From Branchiostoma floridae (lineage: Eukaryota > Chordata > Leptocardii > Amphioxiformes > Branchiostomatidae): a stretch of 64,000 bases of DNA. The DNA lies in contig NC_049994.1 of NCBI RefSeq assembly GCF_000003815.2, positions 1,136,701 through 1,200,700 on the forward strand. The letters run 5' to 3'. Shown here piece by piece: positions 34,101-44,675 of this stretch. Below the pieces are notes generated by a model that saw nothing but the letters and a program-made list of their open reading frames with translations, was not told the origin of the DNA and searched no databases. Position 1 is the first letter of the stretch, and each line of letters begins with the position of its first letter. The position numbers were made by a program, and so were the translations under genes.

Positions 34101-37100
34101 TAAATTACGAAGAGGCATGATCCTGCTGCCATCGATGAAATGGCAGAGTTCCACCTTCCCGTCAGGGTCATGCCTCCTCGTAATTCAGAGCTCGCAGACT
34201 CGTCGTCCGATCGATTTTCGCCTAATGTGAGGGGGGTATAAGGACAAGTCTAGACATGTACCTTGAGTAAGAGGTAAGGCACCAAACAGCATGATGGTGA
34301 ACCATGTCAGCGACCCTGTGGCACAGCACATCATCACGACTATGATCAACCTCAGGTGGCCAGCAAAGTAGTCTGCAAACCTAGGGATGGAATCAATCAT
34401 TGGTGGATCAGCACCATAATCAGTACCTGTATCAGGAATAGAATGATTCCATACCCCAGACAACAAAATGTCAACATTGGACAAACATGCAGCCAGTCTG
34501 TCATTGGTTGAATTTTTAACTTATCTGGATAGTTTGATGAAGATATGACACATTCATAACTGGCTATTGTCACTTGTATATCTACTATGTTTATACCATG
34601 TACATGTACTTGTAATTAGCCCTTGCAAATAAACTTCTTTTTTATTAAACAGCCAGTGACACAGATTAATTTTAAAACCCTGTTCTGGTCAGCACTCGTG
34701 TCAGATCTGAAAATGTCCTACAAAATTTCAAGTCTAATACATTTTGTAGTTAAGGTAATGCTGTTATGTTTACCTGCCAAGAAGCAGCCCCACTCCACAT
34801 CCTGCTATGTTGCCATAGAAGCCAAGCCAGCCTGCATCAATCTGAAATATTAAAAAAGTTGCTTCACTCCTTTAGAAATGCTGAATCAATTATACTAGAT
34901 CCACATCTAATGATCTTAAGCCTCCGAATATAATTCATGATGCAAAAATCAAAATGGTTTGATTCAACTTGACAAATATACAAGCTAACAGGTAAATTCA
35001 ATGGTTTGCATTATGTGTTCATGATGCAAACTTGCACGGAACTTGCACCGGTTCAGATTGAGGTTACTGTGAATCAGTACAACTTTGTACATGTATTTTT
35101 GTTTCAGATTCTTAGTCTTCACTGAATTGCTGTCTTGTTGAAACCTCATTCCTTTATGGCCTTGGAAAGGTCTTTGAACACATCCTGTTTCTGATACATG
35201 CCATGAAGTTTCCTCAGGATGTTTTGATCCCCCCCAATAGATATCAAGACTGCCTTTACCTCAGTCAACCAGTAAAAACTCAAGCTTGTGGCCACAACAG
35301 GATTTTACCATTCAAAACCTTCTCACTTCCTGCATCATTTTGCAAACTACTGTATGACCCATGTACTCAGATGTACATGTACAATGTGTGACAACAATGT
35401 ATGGTGTCATAACTACCAAGGCAAGCAGATTAACGTCACTTCTGTGTTCATGATGACATTTATCCTAAGTGGTTTTACTCAAACCATACCCAACAGCAGG
35501 CTTGAAACAAACCTGCTAGAATCCGTTTGGAGCATTCATGTAGTACTACACAAATTAATTTGGCTTGGCTTGACAAAACAAATTAAACCGTTTTGATTCT
35601 TGCATCATGAATGGGGCCTCAGACAGACTTCTGGGATCTGATGTCGGCACATGCATGTTCTTATAACTACCGTTAAACCTTTGTTAGCGGCCACCTTTGC
35701 ATAGCGACCACCTGGCCATTGTGGTCACTTTATGTCGGTCCCTTGGATTTTTCCCATTGGCCTAAGCATTAAGAAATAGTCTATAGCGGCCACCTGTCCA
35801 ATGCGGCCACACAATTTCCATACGTCCCGTAGATACAGAAACACTGCCTGTTGCAACCATACAGCGACTGTATGTCACCCTGCGCTGCGGGTTTAAAATT
35901 GTAGTTTGCGAGGATTTGGAGGATTCTTGACGTGGTCATTTTGGCTATAGCAGAAGTTACGCCTGCCTTGAACGTTAGAGTGCAAGTCTTTTTTGGCGAA
36001 TTTACCAACATTCCGCTTGGCAATATATCAATAATTTTTGATAGATTTGACTTTGGCAGGGTCAGTTGACTTCTGACCAGGGCTCTAGCCAGCGTCCGTT
36101 TTTCCGTCAATTGATGGAAATTTGCTGCGTGTGACGGAAAAATTTTAAAACCAATCCGTCAACTTTGACGGACAAAAATCTGATAAAAGCTCCTTGGTGA
36201 AAGCTACAGGCGGCTTGGAGACGCTGTCCATGGCCGTAAAAGCCACACACTGTTTGTTTTGCTATTGTTATGACTGTTGACAATGTGTGTCGGTGCCCTT
36301 TCGCATACGATAATCTCATTAAAACCCGTTTTTCAAGGTCTCAGTTCAGTCTCTCTAACTCCTGGAATAGTGTTTTCGCGACAATGGGAATTGGCTGACG
36401 GCAAAAAATGTCGAGCTGGCTAGAGCCCTGATTCTGACACTGTTACTTGGTGAGAAAGATTAGTGAGTACTGAAAACATGTGTAGCTAACTTGTTGCTTG
36501 TGGTCAATTGATCAACATTTTCTCTATAGTGGCCACATTTCCCTAGTCCCTTGAGTGGCTGCTATAGACAGGTTTTTGACTGGAGTTTATTTTGTGTACC
36601 TGTGAGATCCCGTGTGGAGACAGGATAACATCCAAGACTGCTGTCCACCCTCCGATCACTCCTCCAGGTACACAGTACGCCAGGCACACCAGCCAGAACT
36701 GGCCATGTCTGGAGAAAACACACCATGGAAATATTCATAATGGTCTATCAACCCTAACCCTAACCCTAACCCTAACCCACACCTCCAGGTACACAGTAGG
36801 CCAGGCACACCAGCCAGAACTGGCCATGTCTGGGGAAAACACACCATGGAGATATTCATAAATGGTCTATCAACCCTAACCCTAACCCTAACCCTAACCC
36901 TAACCCTAACCCTAACCCTAACCCTAACCCTAACCCACACCTCCAGGTACACAGTAGGCCAGGCACACCAGCCAGAACTGGCCATGTCTGGGGAAAACAC
37001 ACCATGGAAATATTCATAATGGTCTATCAACCCTAACCCTAACCCTAACCCTAACCCTAACCCTAACCCTAACCCTAACCCTAACCCTAACCCACACCTC

Positions 37101-40100
37101 CAGGTACACAGTAGGCCAGGCACACCAGCCAGAACTGGCCATGTCTGGAGAAAACACACCATGGAGATATTCATAATGGTCTAGTAGCCTGGAGTCCAGC
37201 TCCTATAGGCTCGACTCCAGGCTACTATCAAGGCAAGCAGGAAAGGCAGGCTTCACACCCTTACCCATAGTGTCTTTCACTCCTTATAGATGTCAAACAT
37301 TGCTGTGATTAGGAGGTATTGCATAGCTGCATTGTGAACACACACCCCACACACATATGCAAGAGTGAAATGGACAAAAAAAAGAGATTCTAACAGCCAT
37401 GTATGTGCAATAAATTAGCACAATTCCATTGAAGACTTTTCAAAAAGGTTTTCTTCAAGAACAAATACATGTACATGAGTGGAGCTTCTCTCACCTGAAG
37501 AGTTTTTTAAGTCCTGTTCGAAAGTCCAGCCGATCCATGGCAGCAGACAGGCTGGGTGGGGTGGGGGGCTTGGACGGGAAGTATATTAATATGGCCAAGA
37601 ACACTGCAGTACAATAGCCACATTCTGTAGAGTAAAGAAAAAGGTACATGTGTATACAAAAGGTGACATGTATATAAAAGAATGGTTGCATGTCCGTCAA
37701 ATATTTACATTATTATGTTTTTATTTTGTATCTCTCAAGGGACTACGGACCAGTCTATGCTAGCTCTAAATTGCTACATCATTCAGTGCATAACACAAGT
37801 TATCATATTTATTATTTGATCTTATTTGTAAAAATTTCTATGGTTTGGGGGAAAACTAAATGGTAGATGATTTTAGAAATAAGTTTTGTCTGTTTGCCTC
37901 ATTGACCTCATTTTAGATCTATCATAGCTGCCGCATGAGAAAGGTCTATAAAAGGACAACTTACCAACATACATCAGCCTCATGATCTGCCCTGATATGT
38001 CCTCCACTACAGCTGGAAACACAAACATGGATAGATTAGCACCAGTGCTGGGCAGCACACTTTGCTCTGGTAAAGGACAGACATTAGGTCAATTACATAC
38101 ATCATTAAAAAAATCATCTTCAAATTGCAATTATATTTAAGATAAACAGTCGGCTCTTCCCTGCAGCTTGTGTTTATTCTGTACCTGCAATTTCTATATA
38201 ACCTCCATGAAAAATTTAGTGTTTTGGGTGTTAGATGTGTGTGTCTACGTGTTAACATAGATTTGTAGTTAGCACTATCTTTTAAGAACCCCTGGACGGA
38301 TTTGTTGGATGAAGGATTTACAGTTTTATATAAAACTCTTCCTTTTTTGGAAATGCATGAATGCTATCCATATGATCAAATCAACATGGCCTTAATATAA
38401 AGACTTGTAGAATGTCAGAGATTACTTTGGTTGTAGTGCAGTGTGCTGTTGGGCATGAGATGTGGCTGGGAGACAAACAGTGGTCCTATCAGGTATCCCA
38501 CCGATGTTCCCACGTAGTTGAATATGGAGCTGATGGCAGTAGCAGTGGTACGCTGGTTTGGAGGGAACCATGTGGAGGAGATGAGAGGGGGGGCAGCCAT
38601 GAGCATGATGCCTGCTACCCCATTCAGGAACTGCCCAGCATTGATCAATCTGCAAAAATAAACAAGGTTTTTGTCATTTTTACGAATTGTAAGAAATTTA
38701 GAATTTATGAGTTTAAAACATTTTCAATGTAAAACAATGATTTAGCAAACTAATTTGATGAATTAATTCTTGTCTGGTCTAATTTTTCTGAAAATGACCC
38801 CCAAAATTCTCTACATCTCATATTCAGGAAATTTTCACCAATGAATTACTTTGACCTTCTAAAAATCATTTCCTGCATTTTGAGGGGGGAATGACGTATT
38901 GTCGCGCACTGGTGCATGCCCCTACTCTTTTTGGAAAGGTGTGGTGGGTTCTTTAACATGCGTGGGGTGTGGCTCTCACCAAACGCGGGACCTCCATTTT
39001 ACGTTCTATCTAAGGGACAGCCCTAACCGAGGCTAGGTATCATTTTCATCTGAGTGAAGTGGGGAAAGTCGTATAAAGTACCTTTCCCAAGGGCACAAGA
39101 TTGGTGACATGTCAGGATTCAAACTCAACTCCCACATGCTGCCGCCATAACAGTATGCATAACAGTACCCTACCGTCAGACGTCAAGAAGTTACATTTCA
39201 TTTTCTAGATAAGGTACAAATGGTAAAATGTTTTACTATATTCAATGAGGTTTCTGCCACTACAGTCTATAAAAAGTAGACTTACATAGTAGCTATGCCC
39301 GCTGATGCAGGAATACATCTCAGTCCTGTTCCCACTGCGATGAGCAAGGCTGTCAACACCACAGAGAAGCGTAGTCCTGGAACAATATTGACAACAATAA
39401 AGACACACTTAATACTACTGCTGTTATAACTTTCCAAAGAAACAAACAAGTTTGATTACAAAAGGAAGTTACAACAGAAAAACAAAAGACCACATAATTG
39501 CTTAGCTTCTATCTCACTGACTTGAGGTACTCTTGAGGTACGTTGGAGTTTGTTCACTTGTGGCATCTTTATACTTTTTTAGCCAATTTTCCCTTGCACC
39601 GACACTAACGTGAGGCACTGTGGTCATTGGAAATTGCAATGTTGCCATTGAATTGAAAATCAAAATAAAATTACTAATGAATAAATGATCTAGAGATTTG
39701 TACTGATAAAGGGATGTTCATGTACATGTATGATACGTTTTGTACTTGGAACAACTTAATTTTTTAGGTAACATATCACGAAATATACTTCTAAACCTTG
39801 GCTCTTGAAAAATGTGGTCGTTAAATTAATTGATAGAGACCTTTGTTATACACTGCTATATGTATATTAAGTATATTCTGCTCAGGGGTATATTCTGGTT
39901 AGTCAGTAAGGCATACATGTCTGTGTATATTTTGGTTTGTTGCACCACTGCTCACTAAAATTATAAAATCGCCTACCAGGGCTCGAAATTCATTTTTGGA
40001 AATTATGAAACAAGTACTATGACAGACATTTTATCATCTTTCTAACACATAGATGTAAAGCAATATGGTATTTACTAGTATACTGACATCTTTAAATACA

Positions 40101-41712
40101 TAAGCCTATGAAAATATTTGTCTGCACCAATGCACCCAGAGAAAAAAAAATTGGGTGCACAGCTCCAATTTTGGGTGCACCTGGGTGCACATTAACACCC
40201 AGTATATTGAGCCCTGCCTACTAACCTTTGACCACCAATATCCACATAGCCACTACAGTGAAGGCCACATATGTAATATTGTCCCAATTCTCTAACAGTG
40301 CAATATCAGTGTCTTTCCAAGCGAACACCAGCTTGGCGGAGACTGAGACTGGACCCCAGGAGTTCCACACCGCTCCCTGTGCGATCCCCAGCAGTGAGAA
40401 GACTGCTAGAACATACCATCTCCGTCCGTACAACACCACACTACGGTCTGGAGCTGACACATTGTCCATAGTGGCAGATTGAACTAATAAATAGTCGTTT
40501 AAATCTATGGTTAAACCAACACAAAGACAAACATGCTGACTGACAGACACCCAGGTGTGGCATGCCTGTTATACAGATACAGACATACTGTAGCTGACAC
40601 CAGTGTTAGTTACCCTAGCTAGCTAGCATGGCCACTCGCTACAATACCAACAACAATACCTCTGCTCTCAGGTATAAAGTGACCTTTGTACTTGGTTAAT
40701 ATTTGCTCAATAAGCTGTAAGTTGTACTGGACTTTTGACTGCACAAAATACATTGCATGCAACAATTTTCTTACCTTCATAAGATGTACAAATTATGCAT
40801 TTCCATGATTAATAAGAATATTCTATCATAGCAGTATTTTTCAGTGTATTTCTTGTCCCAGACATGACATGGTCTTGACACTTGGTCAGGCAGATTAGTC
40901 CACATCAGGACAAGGTGGGGCAGGTTTGAGTCCCCTACTAATGTTTACCTTTGGAACTGCAGGGGCAGTTTTGTCAAAACATTCAGAATAGGATAACTGA
41001 AGAAAGGAATGACATGCAGGTAGCTTTGGCAAAGATGTACACAATGTAATGCACATTATGCAAATGAGGACCACATTTGCATAATTAATGATAAAATTAT
41101 TATCAATATCATCATAATCATTATCACTATCATTTTGTCTTCATTATGATACTATTCCAATATCTTTCATAACTGAACGTCAATTATAAAAATGTGACAA
41201 ATGTCATACATGACTGCAGCTGGTGGAACATAAACAGATAACGTTACCAAAAATTCAAGTAAGGAGGTAAAATGTACAAAAAATGTCAAGTAACTTTAGG
41301 CAAGGGAATATTGGTTTGGGGCAGTTGGTTTTTAATGTAAATGTCCTTGCCTGGAAGGATCAGTGTACTTTGAAAACCTGTCCAACCCTGGGCAGTACTC
41401 ACTGTCAGCATTGATGTACATCAGTCCTGGTGCAAAGAGGATGAAGGCTATACAGCCCCAGTTTGCTAACATGGCGATCTTCCCATCTGTCCACCCGTAC
41501 ACCAGCCTAGCGGAGTCTGAGATGGGCCCCCAACAGTTCCACACCGCGCCCTGGGCGATACCCAGCAGACAGAAGGTTCCCACGATCCACCAGCGCCGAT
41601 GGTACGCAACAATCTGGGGGGGACTGGGAGCTGTGGAAGGCAGGACTGTTGTTGTTGGCAGGACTGCATCTTGTTCTGAGTCTGGAGAAGTTGGTACTGC
41701 ATACTGAGTCAT
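31110..41712 (-). CDS. SLC49A4-like: SLC49A4 (DIRC2)-like MFS transporter, complete
   Basis: Exons (minus): 1a 41403-41712, 2 39286-39376, 3 38426-38649, 4 37965-38066, 5 37495-37624, 6 36600-36708, 7 34774-34841, 8 34262-34380, 9 32312-32494, 10 31110-31288. All junctions are GT-AG and in frame; with exon 1a the protein is 504 residues (482 with alternative exon 1b), close to the roughly 480 of the family. Hallmarks: RRWWIVGTFCLLGIAQGAVW and WGPISDSA (TM1-2), GTGLRCIP (exon 2), NGVAGIMLMAAPP then STWFPPNQRTTATAI (exon 3), YFPSKPPTPPSL (exon 5), FADYFAGHLRL then TWFTIMLFG (exon 8), PLFLELVMETTYPI (exon 9), and a short acidic C-terminal tail. In vertebrates SLC49A4 is a lysosomal-membrane transporter, reported as a proton-driven pyridoxine exporter; that substrate is not shown here. 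Introns 5 and 9 contain partial exon duplications. Confidence 0.93.
32450..32690 (-). repeat. Tandem duplication of acceptor and 5' part of exon 9
   Basis: A 120-bp unit at 32450-32569 recurs from 32570 to about 32676 with few changes. Each copy includes the acceptor TGTTTCCCAG and the start of exon 9 through CATCCTGACCATGGTGAGTG. Only the left copy is connected to the rest of exon 9. Confidence 0.85.
33365..33600 (-). mobile_element. tRNA-like SINE copy
   Basis: On the minus strand TTGGTGAAACAGTTAAGG (A-box-like) and GGTTCAATTCC (B-box-like) are followed by TTGACCTTGGAAAAGGTAC, the same body as the copies at 38940 and 48186. Confidence 0.6.
33601..33978. mobile_element. Inverted-repeat element with AGGCCTAGGAAAAA ends
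   Basis: Begins TAAGGCCTAGGAAAAAAATG and ends CACTTTTTCCTAGGCCTAA. It also has an internal repeated phrase AGGGTCGG(T/C)AGGT. Solitary ends resembling CTTTTTCCTAG(G/A)CCTAA are at about 13495 and 18200. It lies in intron 8 of the SLC49A4-like gene. Confidence 0.75.
34049..34239. mobile_element. 191-bp long-arm inverted-repeat element
   Basis: Arms of about 75 bp: ATACCCCCCTCACATTAGG, GAAAATCGATCGGACGACGA and GTCTGCGAGCTCT are mirrored on the right, ending GTGAGGGGGGTAT. It sits about 20 bp inside intron 8 from the exon 8 donor. The arms are nearly identical, which suggests recent insertion. Confidence 0.85.
35672..36588. mobile_element. TATAGCGGCCACC inverted-repeat element with nested insertions
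   Basis: Left side AAACCTTTGTTAGCGGCCACC-like, with TATAGCGGCCACC again near 35783; right side GAGTGGCTGCTATAGACAGG followed by TTTTTGACT in inverted orientation. Between them lie a segment related to 22590-22760 and, inside that, a hAT-like element at 36078-36430. Confidence 0.55.
36078..36430. mobile_element. hAT-like non-autonomous element
   Basis: 353 bp with ends CAGGGCTCTAGCCAGC and GCTGGCTAGAGCCCTG. Flanks are CTTCTGAC (36070-36077) and ATTCTGAC (36431-36438), an 8-bp duplication with one mismatch, the length expected for hAT transposition. It interrupts the repeat shared with 22.6 kb, whose continuation GTTACTTGG resumes afterwards. Confidence 0.85.
36660..37183. repeat. Interstitial TTAGGG arrays alternating with partial exon 6 copies
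   Basis: Telomeric (CCCTAA)n runs at 36752-36778, 36873-36936 and 37030-37093 separate four copies of an approximately 92-bp block (36660-36751, 36779-36872, 36937-37029, 37094-37183). Each block holds, on the minus strand, intron end GTTTTC(C/T)CCAG and the first 47 or so nt of SLC49A4-like exon 6 (ACATGGCCAGTTCTGGCTGG onward). Only the leftmost block continues into the full exon; the others read into GTGTGGGTTAGGG. Confidence 0.95.
37183..37226. repeat. Hairpin with 14-bp perfect arms
   Basis: AGTAGCCTGGAGTC and GACTCCAGGCTACT separated by 16 bp, directly adjoining the telomeric array. Confidence 0.85.
38940..39185 (-). mobile_element. tRNA-like SINE copy
   Basis: Minus strand: GAGTTTGAATCCTGACATG (B-box-like), CTTGTGCCCTTGGGAAAGGT, then CGACTTTCCCCACTTCAC and AATGGAGGTCCCGCG. 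The same body is in the plus copy at 48186. It lies in intron 2 of the SLC49A4-like gene. Confidence 0.65.
39977..40216. mobile_element. hAT-like element abutting the exon 1b donor
   Basis: 240 bp with ends CAGGGCTCGAAAT and ATATTGAGCCCTG. Near-matching CCTACCA and CCTACTA at the two junctions look like a degenerate target duplication. The right end lies 9 bp beyond the exon 1b splice donor. Confidence 0.7.
40226..40469 (-). CDS. SLC49A4-like: Alternative first exon 1b of SLC49A4-like gene
   Basis: From ATG 40469 it encodes MDNVSAPDRSVVLYGRRWYV, then LAVFSLLGIAQGAVWNSWGP and two hydrophobic segments, ending GTC AAA G|GTTAGT in phase 1. It shares LLGIAQGAVWN exactly with exon 1a and aligns along its whole TM1-TM2 part, but its cytosolic N-terminus is much shorter. 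Both 1a and 1b can splice in frame to the exon 2 acceptor at 39376, so they look like mutually exclusive first exons with separate promoters. Alternatively, one is a relic of a tandem gene duplication. A short hAT-like element starts at the donor's intronic side. Confidence 0.85.
40790..41110 (-). repeat. Dispersed CTCCATG-family repeat, minus fragment
   Basis: GACATGGTCTTGACACTTGG, then CTGCAGGGGCAGTTTTGTCA and TGCAAATGAGG..TTTGCATAAT match reversed copy 1 and 2 blocks; the terminal palindrome is absent. Confidence 0.6.
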
Positions 41713-41789
41713 TCTGCAGAGAAATAACAAGGCAATCAGACTCAGAGAGATGGCAAACTTCACCTCTATGTCCTGAAACACATTATATA

Positions 41790-43233
41790 GGGTCTGCATG
41801 CTGTTTTCCGTAAGGCGTAGGCAGGCCTTTTTAATTTCCCGTAATTCGTAGGAAAGCTATTTTATTTTGCGTAATTTGTAGTGAGGATGGAAAATTTGGC
41901 ATAAAGAGTAGCCAGTGTATTTCACGTTAAGTGCAATCGAGCCAAAACATTTCACATAAAATGTAATCCAGCCTAAAAAGTACCCGTAAGTTGTAGCCTG
42001 GTCTCCCAAATTTCATAAGTCGAAGCGTAGTTTACCAGTAAATTTGGCCCCTCAAAACACGGGAAAATGCGTTTCAAGGGATAAAGATTTCAAAATTTTG
42101 CCGGACCTCCCTTGCTAATCCTTCGGTCATCGACATGGCAAAATATGTATCTGGGGCCTCGCACTCACCTTTTTTGCCGTCAATAGGAATGTTATTGGAG
42201 TTAGCTAGCTTAGTCTGGCATGCAAAATTTGCCCATAGAAATGCAGAAAATATCATTTTAGAGGGTCAATATTTTAAAATTTCAATGGTCCTCCTTTGTG
42301 CCCCCTCGCGCCTTTGATGCTCAAAAATGTCAAGCGTCAAAGGCGCGAGGGGTTGCAAAACATATTTTCAGCATTATGCTGAAAATATGTTTGGGATGTC
42401 ACTGTGTCAAACTCAAAGACCTGTTTTGCTAATACAAATATCATTAAAGTTTAGTCTACCAGTAAATTTTCCCATCAAAATGCAGGAAATATCATTTTAA
42501 AGAGGGTCAGGATTTCATTTGCCGGACCTCGCTTGCCACTCTTTTCCCCTTCAGTCATCGACACGGTGTCAGGCCGGGCCTTGCCCTCAAAAACCTTTTT
42601 TGCTAATAAAAATGCCATTGAAGTCTGCCAGCAAAATTTGCCCAACAAAAGGCAGGAAATATCATTTTAGAGGGTCAAGATTTCAAAATTCCCTTGCGAC
42701 GCTTTGAAATGCTGAAAATATGTTGGGAGATGTGACGTGTCAACCTCAAATAACACCTTTTTTGCTGATAGAAATGTCATTTAACTTAGCTTTACATAAT
42801 ATCCAGCAAATTAAAATTTTGCTTAGAAAAACTCAGGAAATGGCATTTCAGGGGGTCAGGACTTCAAAATTTTCCCGGACCCTCCGCTCCCCCTTGCAAC
42901 GCCTCACCCCTTCATCGCTCGACATGGCAAAAATAAATTGGGTGCATGCGCGCCGGTAGTGTCACCCTCAAAAGCTTACGCTGGGAATCTTTAATTAGGT
43001 ATGCCATTTAAGTCTTCCAGCGAAAATTTCCCTTCAAAATGCAGGAAATAGTGTTTTTAGAGAGTCAAAATTTCAATCTTCCCGGAGGAGCATGCCCCCG
43101 CCTCTGTCGAGTGTTGCCAACCTTCCAGAATTTAGCGTAAATTGTTGCCGGTCTTCGTGAATTTAACGTAAAGTGTTGTCGACCGTCCCGAATTTAGCGT
43201 AAAGCGTTGTCATGACCCCCCATGCAGACCCTC
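41790..43233. mobile_element. GGGTCTGCATG-ended element with satellite-like core
   Basis: Ends AGGGTCTGCATG (left) and CATGCAGACCCTC (right). The left subterminal region, CCGTAAGGCGTAGGCAG then CCCGTAATTCGTAGG, is the reverse complement of the right end of the small element at 43636. The core holds five or six degenerate units of roughly 110-170 bp around GCAGGAAATATCATTTTAGA and GGGTCA. Two strong internal hairpins lie at 42303-42350 and 42359-42391. Confidence 0.75.
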
Positions 43234-43479
43234 AGTATATGCAAGCCTGTGACAACATTACAATACATCTTCAGTGCTAATAGTTTTGCAGGGATCAAGA
43301 CTCAAACTTTTTGACTTAGGAGCACAGTGCTCCCAATCCCCCATCATTGGGCACAGCAGTTAGTAGAAAATCAATTAAGGTGCACCAACGTAAAAAATGG
43401 GAGGCAGTATTTCAATAGATTATAAACTAAAGTGTCCATACTCCGTCGTGTCCGTACCTCCTTAGTGTCCATACCCTCT

Positions 43480-44080
43480 CAAATGAAATCCTAATTTGCA
43501 TAAATTCCACTTCATTTTGTACATCTCTGTCTGCAAAGCTATTTTGTATACTAAATATTATGGAAATCCACCGTTCCTTTCTTTCAAAAAGTTATGATAC
43601 ACAATTTCTTCCTTACTCTCTCACAAGATAACTATGAGGGTCTGCATGGGGGGTCCCGACCGATTTACGCTGAATTCAGTAGAACCCCCTACGTATTACG
43701 CTAAATCAAGGTAGGCAATTACGCTAAATTTGGACGCCTCGCTACGAATTACGTACTATAACTAGATAAAATGGTTTTCCCTACGAGTTACGGGAAATAA
43801 AAAAGGCTGCCTACGCCTTACAGAAAAGAGCATGCAGACCCTCAACGATCAAGACCACAGCGCGTCCGGAGGTCAAAAGATACAAAAACCGTAAGTTCTG
43901 CTGCAGTACCAAGGTCAAATACCAGGGAACCAAAAATCAACCTTGACCTTCGTCTTCCCAGTGCCCATACATAGATTATAACGCAAATATCATAATTACC
44001 CTCATAATTACAATCCATCCTGCAGTTCTTAAGTTAATATGACCACAAAATATATCACGCGCGCACACACACTCACACAT
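43480..44080 (+). repeat. Dispersed CTCCATG-family repeat, interrupted copy
   Basis: Blocks GATCAAGACCACAGCGCGTC, CTGCAGTACCAAGGTCAAAT and CCTTGACCTTCGTCTTCCCA follow the family order. The copy is split by the 208-bp element at 43636-43843. Confidence 0.7.
43636..43843. mobile_element. Short GAGGGTCTGCATG inverted-repeat element
   Basis: 208 bp from GAGGGTCTGCATG to CATGCAGACCCTC. It has the terminal parts of the 1.44-kb element at 41790 but no satellite core, and is inserted in a dispersed repeat. Another right end (GCATGAAGACCCTC) is at about 53888. Confidence 0.85.
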
Positions 44081-44212
44081 ACTCTCCAAGCAGAGGTTGA
44101 ATCGCGCAGATATAGTAATAGTCACTAAGTAGTCTAAGAGATTAGCGCCCATGTAATTTTTCCGACTACAACTAACGTTATATATGCGCGACTCAACCTC
44201 TGCTTGGAGAGT
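44081..44212. mobile_element. Short inverted-repeat element with CTCCAAGCAGA termini
   Basis: 132 bp, ends ACTCTCCAAGCAGAGGTTGA and its mirror TCAACCTCTGCTTGGAGAGT. It is inserted in a CA-rich stretch, so the target duplication cannot be read. Confidence 0.85.
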
Positions 44213-44216
44213 AACT

Positions 44217-44237
44217 CACTCACACACACACACACAC

Positions 44238-44268
<31 letters not shown>
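44217..44268. repeat. CA microsatellite
   Basis: (CA)n with interruptions, leading into ATCTCCATTTTCACGGAGAT, the terminal palindrome of the dispersed repeat. Confidence 0.9.
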
Positions 44269-44675
44269 TCTCCATTTTCACGGAGATGCAATACATGTTC
44301 CTTGCTCCCTTGCAGAGGGTCAATTACTACCAGTACTTACGAAGTGACAACAAATTCTTACCTGCTCCGATAGCTGCCTGCTTGTCGCCCCCCTCCCACC
44401 CTGGGCCAGGCATAGCCCGAGAAATCGATTTCGTTGGCCTAAACTTTGCCCCGGCCCAGTTTCTGACGTTACAATTATATCGTTTAGATCACGGTTTCCA
44501 CTGTGGGACAAAAGAAAACAGAAACAACACGGAGACGGAATTGCACTCACTCCTACAGCACTTGAGTTGACCAAGTGTATTTACGTTCAACAGAGTTTGA
44601 CCAACTAAGGTCAATGACCCCCTCTAAAGGGCCGGCCGGTAACTGTCGGGACGGCCGCTAGGGGCGCGATTTATT

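Noticed and set aside
36656-37174. Minus-strand frame with GLGLGL and RVRVRV runs
   Set aside because: Produced by TTAGGG repeats in two registers; not a protein gene.
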